Below are positions 24,124-37,000 of a DNA stretch of 64,000 nucleotides, piece after piece (position 1 is the stretch's first letter; every line of letters begins with the position of its first letter). The DNA is from Margaritifera margaritifera (Eukaryota; Mollusca; Bivalvia; Unionida; Margaritiferidae). The DNA is taken from positions 3,136,001 to 3,200,000 of the forward strand of contig JAQPZY010001495.1 of NCBI GenBank assembly GCA_029931535.1. The letters run 5' to 3'. The translations under genes and the position numbers were made by a program. The notes under the pieces are model-generated. The model worked only from the letters and a program-made list of their open reading frames with translations, did no database searches and was not told the origin of the DNA.

Positions 24124-24199
24124 CATGTGCTCCTCCTCATGTATTGTTTCCAGGCATCACTTCCAGATTCTCTGCCTCCTCCAGTGTGCTTCTCCCCAC
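24124..24199 (-). CDS. ALDH7A1: ALDH7A1 exon ([16 protein letters not shown])
   Basis: Acceptor 'ttcacaccag', donor gttagtgc. Encodes [20 protein letters not shown] and RRST, the conserved NAD/oligomer-interface region near the ALDH7 C-terminus. Confidence 0.95.
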
Positions 24200-24272
24200 C
24201 TGGTGTGAATAAAACATTACAACAATATGTTATAAAATGTGTTTTGATAATGGCCTTGTCAAAGGTCTATGG

Positions 24273-24353
24273 CAGTGGTTCCCAAACCCCGGGTTGCAAA
24301 CCTATACTGGTACTGCATTTTGGGTCGCAATAAAAAAAGTTTGGGAACCACTG
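24273..24353. mobile_element. hAT-type MITE, 81 bp
   Basis: Ends CAGTGGTTCCCAAAC and GTTTGGGAACCACTG are exact reverse complements (15 bp), a sequence typical of hAT MITEs. Flanks gtctatgg and gtctaaag match at 6 of 8 positions, fitting an aged 8-bp target duplication. Confidence 0.85.
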
Positions 24354-26282
24354 GTCTAAAGCCAGCTGAAGTGACCCAAGACTATTTGTCTCATATCGAC
24401 CCAAGACATGCGCCAATGACTGATCGAGGATTTATAACGAGGCCAATACCAAAACACATATTTAATGCCATTTTTAGTGTTCAAGGCACCAGACAGACAC
24501 GAGGTAAACTAACACAAGTAGAATATTGTCATACTAATAATAATAAATGTCATCTGTACACTGCAACAAGCATTTCAACTTCAAAAGACAGGTGCACATT
24601 TACAAGTTTCATCACACAACAGCCAAGAGACCTTTGGAGGCAAATCTAAACGAAAAATCTTAACCAAGGTTTTACTAAAACATGAAGAAAGAAAAAAATT
24701 TTATAAACAATTTATACCCAGCCTGCAAGAAACAAAATTAACAATTTACACCAGCCTGCAGGAAACTTGCAACAACTAGAGCTATTAGTGATTGGTGCAT
24801 AACAAAGGGCACCACCCACTACAATTTGTTTGGAAGGAATAGATGGGAATTAAGAAGTCTTGATAATGACATGGAATACTAGAAATCCAACTCCCTCAAG
24901 GTCTCATCAATATAAACATGCAAGATAAGTTTAATTCAAATCCAACATTCCTTTGTAAAGTTGTCCTGTGGAAAGCAAAGTTAGCATTACAAGCAATCGG
25001 ATGCTATAACTCTTCTAAGTGATAATGTGAAACACTGGAAATTAAACTAATTCAAGGTCAAACAGGTCTAAATATAAATCTTGATGCCTGATTTGGATGA
25101 AATCCAACAATCCTTGGTAATGTAATGCTACAAAAAACCAAAGTCAGGAGGACGGTCCATTAAGGGCCACAACTCTCCTGTAAATGATGATGTGGAATGC
25201 TGAAAATTAAACATTTTCAGGGTCTCATCAATAAATAAAGCTGCATGCCAAATTTGGTTGAAATCCTTGGTTGTGCTTACTAATCAGACCTAAATTTATT
25301 ATCAATTATTGGTCTCATCATGTCAATTAATAATCTATTTTTAATCCTTTTTCAGCAAGTAATGCATGAAATGATAGGTCTGTACATTGCACTACGTGAT
25401 CATTTTTGCATGACACAACAGGAGTTTTGTATGATTTATTTTTCATTCCATTTTGTGTTATTGAATGGTATGAAAGACAAAGACAGGCATACACCATCTT
25501 TGTTTAACTACAGTAAAATCAGACAGACAACCACATGAATGATTTGCTTATATTTCTCTAAATGGACCCAACAAGTGCACTTCATTTTCATAATTTATAT
25601 TGTGCTTATGACAATTTGTAAAATTTTACTATCCATATCACAAACTAAACTATGACTTGTTATCTGTGTACAAGATAGTCCAACAAAGTTCAGCATCATG
25701 TCAGAATGGAATGGAATCCCCTGCTCTCTTTGGTTGAGAGTATACACTTTTATTCATTATTTGTGTCATTTCGAGCTCATGTAATTAATTGATATTAAGA
25801 TTAAGAAAATAGTAGTTCTAAATTCAAGATAAAAGAGAAATTTTCATAGCAGTAAAATGTATTCTTAAAGCATGCATTTTTTAACTTTTGTATTGATCAT
25901 TGATTTTAACACGACATCAATCAATTATTGGATTATTCTATCAATCTTGCCAGCCCTAATACTTAAAAAGGTAATAAAGTTGAAATTAAAGTTTGGAGAA
26001 CGTACAATTGGAGGCCGTAACTCCTGTATATGAAGTCTTACAACACAAGAAATCAAACTTGTGCAAGGTCTTGTCAATATAAAGGTGCATGCTAAATCTG
26101 GTTGAAGTTCAAAAATCCTTAGTCAAGTTATGCTGCAGACTGCAGAAACCAAATTTACATGGATGGAATAACTCCTGTAAAGGATGTTGTGGAAAGATAG
26201 AAACTGGACCTAATTCAAGGTCTAATAAATACAAAGAAATGTATCAAATTTGATCCAAATACAACAAATCTTAAGTTCCTCA

Positions 26283-26425
26283 TATACATACCCTACCAGG
26301 TCAAACTGAGCCATTTAAGATCAAAAATATGTCGGACAGAAGCTGGAAAATGTTGTATCAGACCTCCATACCATGGCTTGAATAATGTCAGTCAGAGAGC
26401 AATTTCACTTGAACGCTAGATTAGT
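26283..26425 (-). mobile_element. DIRS-like recombinase C-terminal fragment, inverted
   Basis: The - strand encodes a degraded recombinase end (SLTDIIQAMVWRSDTTFSSF, then FDLVGY) homologous to the + strand fragment at 27640-27830, here in opposite orientation and butted against a + strand fragment starting at 26426. Confidence 0.6.
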
Positions 26426-26901
26426 AACAACTCAAAAAAATTTCAGCTAGTGAGATTCGAGCAATCTCTTCAAGCCTTGCATTTGAATGTAACGTTTTGA
26501 TCCAAGACATCACTGAAGTCACTGGCTGGAATGCACAGTCAACCTTATTGAGTTTCTATCTCAGAGATCTAGCATCACAGAGAAGGAATTTGAATGTGGT
26601 GGGTGGCCCAAACGACCACCTGACTCTGTTAAAGACAGCAAAACCTCCTCACAGGCGAGGGTTTATAGTTTTTGCAGATCTGACAGAATATTTACTTGGT
26701 AAGAAAACATCCTTTGTTTCTCATTACCTTTGCACTGATGTCATGTGTCAGGTGACTGTCAGATGTGCTGCCTTCACATTGGGAGTGGTTTATCCTTCAT
26801 ATGGGACTCCAGCCATATTTCCCTCAAAGGATGCCCATGGTAGAGGTTGGATGCTTATGCATTTCCTCCTTCTATTACCTGTTTTTGTAACTTTAATGTG
26901 A
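26426..26901 (+). mobile_element. DIRS-like recombinase C-terminal fragment
   Basis: The + frame encodes RAISSSLAFECNVLIQDITE then VTGWNAQSTLLSFYLRDLAS, the C-terminal recombinase helix with the catalytic Tyr (FYLRD) retained; the H of the H-x-x-R box is lost (SEIRAI). The frame stays open to 26901 with sequence resembling the 3' region of such elements. Confidence 0.65.
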
Positions 26902-27123
26902 TCAGGGAATGTATTCCATGGAGAAAGTAAATTTTTAGTAAACCCTGTTCTTCCAAGAATGCTTACCCAATCACATTAGTATAAAGCCATCCCACACCTC
27001 CCCACAAATGCAAGCATCCTCTTTGATGTTTTGCTCAAACTTATGCTGGATAACATTCATTATATGGGTATCCATCTAGTGGTGGAAAGGGGATGTAATT
27101 TGTTTCTATCCTTTGTCTATATT

Positions 27124-27270
27124 ATACAGGGAGGGCTGGATTCAAAAGGCAGAGGAGTTTATTTCCTAATGTTAATTTGATTGGGTAATTATTATTATAC
27201 ATGGAGGGCTGGATTCAAAAGGCAGAGGAGTTTATTTCCTAATGTTAATTTGATTGGGTAATTACTCTTT
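27124..27270. repeat. 74-bp tandem duplication
   Basis: Two near-identical adjacent copies: gagggctggattcaaaaggc, agaggagtttatttcctaat and gttaatttgattgggtaatt, starting near 27128 and 27202. Confidence 0.92.
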
Positions 27271-27311
27271 GAAAAACATAACCTACTAAAAAAAAAAGTA
27301 ACTTTCAACTC

Positions 27312-27850
27312 ATGATGGCCCCTGGTTTCATTGTCACAAACAAGCTCTCCTCAATGGAACATCAGTCTTTCATTTTGAAAACTTTCTCTTCTAGAGACTC
27401 CTCTTCACAAGGGTGCCTTCCAGACCCTGTCAAGGTTTTGAAGTGGTACCTGAAACGTACTGAGCAGAAGTCAGAGATCTCACTTGTTCCACTCGTACAA
27501 GGAAAGGACGATATTTCCCCACAGGCTCTTTCATCCTGGATTCAATGGGTTTTTTGTTTGGCCAACAAAGAATTAACCCAAGATACAAAAATTTCGTACA
27601 CTTTTTGGCTTAACAAGGTCGGGGCAGTTGCTACCAGCCTGGCATTTGAGCAAAACTGCTCTATGACAAACATTATTCAAGCTGTGGCATACTGCCTACC
27701 AGCCTGGCATTTGAGCAAAACTGCTCATGACCAACATTATTCAAGCTGTGGCATAGAGGTCTGATACATTTTCCAGCTCCTATCTGAGAGACTTTTTATC
27801 TTGAAAAGCTAAATTCGACCTGGTAGGGCCTATATCAGCAGTTCTACAGG
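27312..27850 (+). mobile_element. DIRS-like tyrosine recombinase fragment
   Basis: Encodes LPDPVKVLKWYLKRTEQKSE, then GKDDISPQALSSWIQWVFCL and VATSLAFEQNCSMTNIIQAV, a recombinase catalytic-domain layout. The H-x-x-R box is degraded (NKVGAV). A 65-bp internal tandem duplication (27640-27755) repeats the cagcctggcatttgagcaaa segment and shifts frame. Confidence 0.65.
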
Positions 27851-28885
27851 TTATCTTCCCAGTTCCCTCAGCAAAAAATAACTGGAGCATGAAAGTTGGG
27901 TCATATGGGCCTAGTTTTTATATGGTTGAGTTCCTTTTATTGTCATGCCACTTATGAATTTTCATGAGGAGATAATTGACAATAAAAAAGTCACTCAAGC
28001 ATGAAATTGGGTCAAACTGACCTAGTATTTTATGGTCAAGTTAATTTTGAGATCATATGTACCTACACATTTTTATGAAAGTTAGTGCAATAGGGTTGAA
28101 GATATTGGAGGTGTAATGAATGAACAGCTGAAAATACAAAAGTCACTCAAGCATGAAAATTGGGTAAAATTTGCCAAGTTTTGGTTTGGTCTGGGTTACT
28201 TTCATTTTGATCCAAGATATTGGGGATGTAAGGAAAGAATGACTGAAAATACAAAAACACAAGTGTGCATATTGGGCCAAAGTGACCTACTTTTGGTATG
28301 GTCACATTACTTTCATCAAAATATATCTACATGCCAATTTTCATCAGCAGATTAAATCGGGTCCAAGATACCGAAAGTGTAATGACAAACAGCTGAAAAT
28401 ATAAAAGTCAATCATGCATGCATATTAGGTAAAAAAACTATTAATGAATGTATAAATGCACAAATGAATGGGCAAAATACTATATACCTTCCTAACTTCA
28501 TTGGAAAGGGAAAAACAAAATGGGAATAACTCTTAAAATGTTGATCAAATAGAGTCCATTTTACACAGGACACAATGTCTAGTCATGATAGAATGCCTTT
28601 CCCCCAAACTGCGTCTGACGGAGATATAATTAAGGAAGTTATTGTGCGGAAAACGAGTGGATGGTTCCGACAATTGGGAACAGTCTAAATCTCAGCCAAG
28701 GTCTTGTCAATATCTAGCTGCATACCAAATTAATTATTGTGCAGAAATGAAAGTGACAGACAGATGTGCAGACGTGACCTATTTAAAGTTCCCTACCCTT
28801 TTTCTATGAAAAATTGGGGACAAAAACAAAAACTGATTTTATCACATATTCTGTATCAGATAAATATTTTGATATTTTCACTTAC

Positions 28886-28959
28886 CAAAGGCACCACCAA
28901 TCTCAGCCCCACTTGTTGGAATATTCACATTGACAATTCCACAATCAGATCCCTTGGGA
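28886..28959 (-). CDS. ALDH7A1: ALDH7A1 exon (GSDCGIVNVNIPTSGAE)
   Basis: Acceptor 'gttttaaactag', donor gtaagtg. Encodes PKGSDCGIVNVNIPTSGAEI and GGAF with split codons at both ends that fit the neighbouring exons. Confidence 0.95.
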
Positions 28960-30227
28960 CTAGTTTAAAACAAAAAAAGAAAAGAAAAAAACAATATTAA
29001 CTCAAGACATGGAATCAATATATCAAAGAGTAATGGATGAAATTATCCATCAGTATTGCAGTTACATGAACATGTACTAGCAGTGCAATTATTAACTTCT
29101 TCACCTATTACTAGCAAGAAACCTCTGAATTCAGTAAAGAAAAAGGACAACCAGCCTAAAAATTGGATACTGTGAATTTATTATTTTTGTGGGGTACCTA
29201 TTTTCATGGATTGTTGTGGGTACCTATTTTCATGGATTGTGCAGATGCTACAAACCATGATGGTAAAGACCCAATGAACAGTTATTATTCTGCTAATAAC
29301 GCCTTCCCCACACTATGAAATGAAGCACAAAATTGTAATGGAACTGTCATTTTTTTGCAAAACCATGAAAATTCATACCTACCAAAAGAAATAAATGCAT
29401 TGTATGTGTAAGATTTTTCTTTTTCTTGTAATCCATGACCTATTCAGAGTTATTCGAGATATCTGAGAGGTGGGGTGGTACTTTTTTCAATAATCTTATC
29501 ATATATCAAATATTATTTTGCAAAGCAACCTTTGGTTGAATACATTATTGTAACTAATATTGCAAGTATTTCCTACTGCAACTCATATAATCAAACCAAG
29601 TATCATCTAAAGTGGCCTAACTTTCGAAGCTAATGCTGTTCCAGAATTAAATATACACCTGGATCAGAAGATATTTTGTCAAATATGCAACCATCCACCA
29701 AATTCTAAATACTGATCAATGATAAACACCTAGAACTGTTTCAATTATCCTAACAATTTATATTTAATTATTTCTGTATCATTATTAAAATTAATATTTT
29801 TATATAACTAGGAGCCAAAGTGATCCAAAATAATTTAAAATGTTAAAGGCTGGTGTACATATTGCGCTACTATTGGATGAATATCTATCCCCAAGCACGG
29901 CTTATTACAGAGACAATTTTAAAAAAGTACCTTAGCATATTGTTCATAAAATCGCTGCTGAATGAGTATTGAACAAGAGGCCTAAGTGGGCCTGATCTCA
30001 CTCAACTGGCTGACATCTACCTAATAGCCAAATGACGCAAAAGCAGTTGGCCAAGAAAACTGGGTCAGCAGGTTCTTTATGTTGAGATTTCTTCAATGTC
30101 GTTTACTGCGTATGTTATGAAAATTGTTTAAAGGCTTCTTAGGTTTCTGTATCTTCATTCATATTTTATCGCACATCAAATACTGAAAGACCCGTGTCAG
30201 GACACTTTGTGTCAAAGTGTGCAGGGC

Positions 30228-32030
30228 TTGAAATTAGCGGTAGTCCGCTAGCCAGAGGCTAGTAAATTTCCTGTTGGACTAATAGTTTTCATAATTTTAA
30301 TAGTCCAATGGTTAGTCATGTTCAGTTGTTACCAGTCTGCGTTTATTTACGTTATCATATGTAATTTTTGAAAATCTGAATGATCAGACAATGTCCAAGT
30401 TCTCTTGGTGCCAATCACATAAATCCCAGAGATTCAATTGCTGTTTAGAGGGTTAGAACAAATAAGGATTTTACAGATTGTATTTCAAAACGAGGCTGTA
30501 TAAATCTTTACCGGTTTTGTTAGATTTATAAGGTGAAGTTGTATGTCAAAGACTGTTAGTCCAAGTTTCCTCTGACCTTTCCTACCCCATTCAAGATATT
30601 TTGACATTTATGTTGCGGTGTAAGGTCAGAGCTCATTGCCTATTGAAAAGCTTTAATTAGGTGGAAACCACGCAGTGTTGGCATAGGGTAGCCGCTTACT
30701 AACTGGGTCTAGCAAACTTTAACGACCTTACATCGAACCCTACCTGCATGAAATTTATATGAACATGATCTATCTTCTCAGAAATTGCAAGTATAGACAG
30801 ACGAGACGAAATTATTGCATTGACGAAATCTGACCTGGTTCTCACCATCTGCATTGCTAGTCACACAACTATGCAAATTTCACAGCCTACATATCCATGA
30901 CATCAGAAGTCCAACAGTCATGTGATACCAAAAAAAAACTTTCAAATGTTATACAAAATATTCTAAAATATGAAATGAAGTCATGTAATGTTTTTTTTTT
31001 AAAAAAGAAAAGAGACAGTTTTCAACCTATAAATGCTGAGAACAACCACCAGAAACCTGTCACTGTTGCAGCAACCTGGAAAAAGCCAGATTCATCACAC
31101 AGAGAGCACGTCAATGCAGTAGTCACATGATAGTAACAAAAACCGTGTTGACATGTGCTCTCTGCCTGACAAATCTGTCCATGAATTAAAGACATAATGA
31201 ATATTATACTCGCAATTTCTGAGACGATAAATCATCTTCCTATCGATTTCAAACAGGTAGGGCTCGATGTAAGGTTGTTTAAGTTTGCCACGCCCTGTAG
31301 TAAGTGGCTACCCTATGCTGACACCATGTGGTTTCAGCAAATACCAATTTTTCGACAGTCAATGAGCTCTGGCCTCAAACCCCAACTTACTGTCAGAATA
31401 TCTAAAATGGGGTAGGAAAGGTCAGTGGAAACTCGGATTAAAAGACTGCAAACCTGACTTGTGAACTTGTCAAACTGCCATTGTAGTCCCATGGTCATCA
31501 AAATCCCTATTATGATTATCTATTCCGTAAAGGATTAGCATTATTGAGACACATATTTTGTACAAAGATTCATACCTGTTGTCAAAACACACATGATGCC
31601 TAAACTGCTATAATGAGAAACCCTTTCATCCTGCTTTCACTGTAGCACAATGAATACTGCCTTAAATTGTCTGTCTGTGGAGTTACGATATGTAATGACC
31701 AGAGTGAATGTCTTTTTCTCGTTTTTTTTTTCCGGATGATGAAGCTCCATAAAACTGTTTACTGAGTCATCTTTTTTTCTTTTTTTACAATCAATTTCTG
31801 GAGAATCACTCATTGTTTTTCTTGTGAACTTGTAGTGAATAGTTTCAAGTAACCTTGGTTTTCTAAAGCAAAATCTGTACCTCTGAATTATGAATTACTG
31901 CGATATTTAGGAAATAAAAGTGTTGTTAATCTAGATACGTGTCAGACATTGTTTTGTGGGAGGGACTAGTAAATTTCTCAATTTACTAGTCCTTCCAGCT
32001 AAAAGGAAATGTTTTTTTAATTCTAGGCCT
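30228..32030. repeat. Large imperfect fold-back element
   Basis: Core arms 30547-30795 and 31205-31450 are reverse complements at roughly constant mirror offset (centre near 31000): 'tgacctttcctacccc' at 30573 pairs with 'ggggtaggaaaggtca' at 31409; 'gcatagggtagccgcttact' at 30681 pairs with 'agtaagtggctaccctatgc' at 31300. A spacer of about 410 bases separates the arms. Weaker outer matches (gctagtaaattt near 30258, aatttactagtcc near 31980) suggest the full element is about 1.8 kb with an extra 250 bases in the right arm. No coding potential was recognised. Confidence 0.75.
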
Positions 32031-32583
32031 GAAGTTAGTCATATTCTGTTCAGCATTATTTTTTGATGAAGTTATGTAAATGTTTTTCTACTTTTAGTAA
32101 CGGCAGCCATATTTGATGGCAGAACAATATAATTTTATAAATCTTAAAGATGTGCAAGCTAGGACACTTTCTATCAAATTTGGTAGAATTCTGGTGGGTG
32201 GTTATTTGGAAGAAGTTTTTAAAGGTTTTTCTATTTTCAGTAACAGCAGTCTTATTTGATGTGAGATTGGCATCATTTGTAAAAACTTTAAAGCCCTTAA
32301 TGCCTGAAAACATTCTGTAAAATTTGGTCAAATTCTGTTCAGTGGTTAAAGAAGTCATTTAAAATATTTCCCAGATCTATTAATGGTGGCCATATTTGAT
32401 TGTGAATCAGCATCAATGGTATAAATATAAAAGCTCTTAATACCAGAATACTTTCTATCAAATATGATCCAATTATGTTGAGCAGTTTTTTAGAAGAAGC
32501 CAAGGAAGGTGCCAACCCCCAAACATGCATATCAGGTCATTTAAAGGTCTGTCTATTTTTAATAATGGTGGCCATATTTGATA
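32030..32583. repeat. Degenerate tandem repeat block hosting transposon copy 1
   Basis: Units of roughly 130-150 bp with landmarks tttggtcaaattctgttcag, ggtggccatatttgat and gcatcaatggtataaa. The block resumes at 38159 after the transposon, so the element landed inside this repeat. Confidence 0.75.
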
Positions 32584-32609
32584 CGGCTAAAACACGGTAT
32601 TGGTGCTGA
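32584..32609 (+). repeat. Left terminal inverted repeat, copy 1
   Basis: 26 bp, first 20 bases CGGCTAAAACACGGTATTGG; perfect reverse complement of 38130-38155. Homology between ends stops sharply after base 26. Confidence 0.95.
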
Positions 32610-33174
32610 TAAAGGAATTTTCATGTTATATGCATGAAATAGAAAAATTAAACAAGATATGAACCAATTTTAAAGATTGGTAAGCCTGGCATATACCTCT
32701 CTTACTTTCCTGAAAATTTCAAGAGGTTAGTGTAACCCATTGTTGAGATATGCATGGAAACAAGCTCTAAAAATGGCCATTTTTGAGCGTTATGTAGTCT
32801 CACTCGAAAAAAGCTTGAATATAAAATAGAGAATTCTCTAAATATCATACTGAAATTATGCATTTATTGGTCTGGTTTTATGCGGAATTCTATCCTGCAA
32901 ATATTGCTTCTTGAATTAAAGAAATCGGTAAAATATTATGGATTTTATAAGCAAAATACCGTCAGTAGAAGTTTTGTTTCAACACTGAAATTCAAACACT
33001 AATCTGTTGTTATATGCCAACATTTTGTACAAAATAACATTCATTATAACTTTTATTGACATCTAGAACTCGACTTTATATTATAATAAGTAGTAAAACC
33101 ATTTAAATCACATGGCTAGCCAAGATATTCGATTGAGAGCTTGTTCTTTGTCAAACTTTCCAGTTCTAAATTTT

Positions 33175-34081
33175 GTAGTGTCTGTAACCTTTACAAGTTT
33201 ATATGGCAATAATTTTGTTGTTTCATTATGGAAAAGTATAAATCCTACAAAGGCTCATGTGTATCCATGTGATGTCCAAGTTGGCCAAAATTGGTGGTGC
33301 TGTATTGTACCATTAAAAAACAGCAACTCAATAAAAAAAGTTACAGACACTACACAAACAGGTATAAAAATGAAAGATAAAAGTATTGTTCTACTTGTCA
33401 TTAAAACATTGTTTTTCTCAATAGAAAGTTCCATCTTATGTGATGTAATGTTGCATCATCTATTTACCTCTGCAGCCAAGAGCAAAAAAGTGATGCAATA
33501 ACTCTCTTGATTGAATATTGCATCATTCTTGCAGCACTGTCTGTTTGAGTAATTTACTACAAGACAATGTAACCTGAATTTCTTATCCTAGAAGAAGCTG
33601 CCTAATTACTTTTTCTGTTCTTTACCATGGTACATCCCTAAGACATGGGAAGACGACAAAAGCAAACCTCTGGGAACAACTCTGGTAAGTTTGTATTGAA
33701 TGGTAAACCACACTCTTAAATTGTAGTGTCTGTAACCAATATCCCCTTTTTATACTGTCTATGACTTTATCCCTGTTTTTTTTTAAAAAAATGAAGCCAA
33801 ATTATGTTTCCTATTACAGTATTGATGTGTAAGGCTAAATTTTGACATATTGTCTGTCTGCAATTTGTAATATTTTGGTATATTTATAGTTTCTTTCATC
33901 TAGATTTCTGATAACAGGCAACATTTTCAGTGATTTCTTACAATATGCAATTGAAACTGAGTATTTTTGCATTTCATATCATTAGACTAGTAAATTCAAA
34001 CAGAAATATTATGAGAATTCAATGAGCTCAGACTTAGTATTGGATACATTGCTGATATTGTCAAATGGTTACAGACACTAC
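33175..34081. promoter_or_regulatory. Left subterminal 14-bp motif cluster, copy 1 (4 sites)
   Basis: GTAGTGTCTGTAAC at 33175-33188 (+) and 33723-33736 (+); reverse complement GTTACAGACACTAC at 33340-33353 and 34068-34081. Three of the four extend to 15 bp with a C after the + form. The last two lie inside the transposase intron. Likely transposase-binding sites by analogy with subterminal repeats of other DNA transposons; that role is inferred. Confidence 0.8.
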
Positions 34082-37000
34082 TAGACATGTGAATTGACCC
34101 GACTGTTGTTTACATTATTAAGGAAAGTGTGCAATCATTGTAAATGCTAGAACATTGAATAATCATCAGGTTTTATGCTATTTCTTTTTCAATCAGATAC
34201 TTTTCTTTAAGAATCTACAGGTTATTCCAGTTTGCTTATGTATGAAAGCATATTGCGTACTCATTACAAGTATGTTTTGTAAAGTCTAAATTTCATCCGT
34301 ATACATAGAGGAACAAAAATGAGAATGAAGTTGTTTGCTTTTAGGAAGCAAAGATAAGCCAGAAGAAGATGAACAGAAGATTAAAGCTAGAAGGGAGAAG
34401 ACGAGGCTAAAGGTACAAGCCTGGAGAAAAAAACAGAGGGAAAATAAGGCGAAACATGAGGAGCTAAAAAGGGTTGATAGAGAAAGAAGAAAAGATGCAA
34501 GACTACTAAAAAAACAGCAATCACTTTCCGATTCAAATCTTCAACAAGAATTAAGAAGGAAAAAACGTGAAGAAATGAAAAGGTATCGCCAGAAAAAGAA
34601 AGAAAAAGCAGCCCTGGCAATATCGGTTAATAAGAGTGTTGATTTAAGAAGTCCGAAAACTGCTGAATTAAGTAGAAAGAAGAAAGAAGCTGTGAAAAGA
34701 ACCCAAGCATGGAGAATGCGTATCAAACTGAATGAAAGTATACAGCAAGAGTGTATTCAGACTGATTGTGAAATAGGAAATACTGGGTCAGCCAAAGATT
34801 CACCAATGAATAAAGTGTTACCTAAAGCAACTCTGTACAGACAATTAAAAAAGGTAAAGGAAGTATTACCAAATACCCCAAAGAGAAAAGCAGTCATCAT
34901 AAGTAAATTAATTGAATCTCCATCAACATCAAAGTTTCTAAATAGGAATATAATGATAATGACACCGGATTGCAGAAAAAAACTTGAATTGACAGATACT
35001 GTTATACAATCTGTGTCAGAGAGCATTTCAGAAGTGAAAACAAGGAAAGGGGGTGCAAAGAAACATGCATACAACATCATTTGTGACGCATTACTGAAGA
35101 AATATAAAAGACACAGACTAAAAAAGTATTTCAAAGTATCAGTGAAAGGGCAAAAACCTAGTTCTACATGGTGGGAGACGAAACAAAGAAAAAGAAGAAG
35201 GGATGCACTTAACTCTCCATTAAAGAAATCTGTGAAAGATTTTTTTCTAAGTCCAGAAATCAGTAGGGAAGTGCCTAATAAACGTGAAACTGTGAAAGTA
35301 AGAAAAGGTGGTCAAAAAGAAATACTTCAAAAACATGTGATGACTATGACATTAGAAGAAGCCTACAAAGACTACAAGTTAAGGAACCATAGTCACAAAA
35401 TAGGATTAACTTCATTTTCTAAATTGAAACCAGTGAATGTTAAAAAGGTGTCTGAAACAAGCAGAAGATCATGCTTATGCCAAAAGTGCTGTAACGTGGC
35501 CCTAAAAAGTGAGGCACTAACAAATGTAAAAAAAGCAGTGAAAGAAAATGGAGATTTGGATGAAATTTCAGTAGATAAGAAAAGCTTAAGTGATGCTACT
35601 TTTTGTAAATACGACACCAATCCAGCTATTAAATGTTTAAGAAGATAATGCAAACAATGCGGTGTGAAATGTTTGCAGAGTTACCTTAAACCATTTGTTG
35701 AAAAGTATAGTGACAGGCAGATATCATGGCATCAATGGGAAAGTATAGAAATAGCAAAAGATGATAAAGTAAAGCGTTGCGTCTCCTGTGTGCCTAAAGA
35801 AACAGACATAAAAACATTAATTACATGCTTAGAAACTGACATGCAAGAGTATCCAGAGCACGTTTTCAGGGCCAAATGGCAACAGCAACAGATGGGAATT
35901 TGTGTTGATAGAATTGGTGAGGGTTCTATTGCTATGGTCATGGACTTTAGTGAGAACTATGGGTGTGTTTTTCAAAGTGAAGTACAATCTGGATTCTTCG
36001 ACAGGAACCAAGTTACAATACATCCAATCATGTGTTACTATACAGAAAAACAGGGAGAAAAAGAATTCAAGATAAAGCATGCCATTATTGGCATCAGTGA
36101 AGAAACCAAACATGATGCAGACTTAGCTATCACTTTTGAGAACAAAGCTATAGAAATTCTGAAGAAGAAAGGTGTGAAAGTAGAGGAGATCCATGAGTGG
36201 ACAGATGGCTGTGCTGCCCAGTATAAGGGGAAGAAAGCCTTTGCTGACATAAGTCTGAGGAAAAAGCCATCTGTAACACGAAATTATTTCGAAACATCAC
36301 ATGGAAAGAGTGTTTGCGATGGTCTCGGTGCGACAGTCAAGAATGCTTGCTACAGAGCTGTAATCAGCAATAGAAAGGTGATAGGTTGTGCAGAAGATGT
36401 ATATCATTTCTGTACAGAGAAACTGAAAATGGAAAATACAGATAATGAAGCTAAAACAGTTTCGAGAAGGGAGTTCATCCTTGTTAAAGATGTTGAGAGA
36501 AATAGAGAAGAAACTGATGTGCAAACACTGCAAGGTACAAGAAAATTACATGCTGTAAAGTCAGGAAGCAATGATTATGAACTGAGCATAAGAAATCTGA
36601 GCTGTTATTGTGAGCAATGCATGAAGGTTGACGGGAGATGCAACTTCAGCGAAAATGTTAATGCCTGGGAAATGAGAAAGTTAGTACTCAATAAAGATAA
36701 TTTAAGTCAGAAAGGAAAACAACTTAAAGACAAGAATCCATCAACAATAGAAAATAATGACAAGAAAAGAAAACAAGGAAGTAACCAGAAAGATCATAAC
36801 TCAGCAACAAGCGAAAAGCCTAATAAGAAACGAAAGTCAACAGAAAGACAAAACATTGTGACAAAGAAGATCAAAGTTGACAAAAAAGCACCAACCAACA
36901 CAGAGAAACCAATAGAGAAATACCACCCTGGAGAATTTGTTGCTGTAGGACTTAAGCCAAAGAAGGGACCTCTAGATGTATACTTAGCAGAAGTAATAGA

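Larger units (their letters stand above)
24200..28885. other. ALDH7A1 intron with repeats
   Basis: Holds a hAT MITE (24273-24353), blocks of the dispersed 'gccataactcctgtaaatgatgatgtgga'-type repeat (about 24840-25320 and 25980-26290), DIRS recombinase pieces (26283-27850) and further degenerate repeats to 28740 with recurrent 'agtgacctac' and 'aagtcactcaagcatgaaa' blocks. Confidence 0.6.

Noticed and set aside
33112..33501. 129-aa + strand ATG frame in the left part of transposon copy 1, considered as a second transposon gene
   Set aside because: It runs through two 14-bp subterminal motifs, shows no recognisable domain, and cannot be compared because the same region of copy 2 is outside the window. 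It remains unproven.
34335..35648. Two separate transposon proteins of 437 and 520 aa in copy 1
   Set aside because: Copy 2 shows one uninterrupted frame; the split is a single TAA for GAA change.
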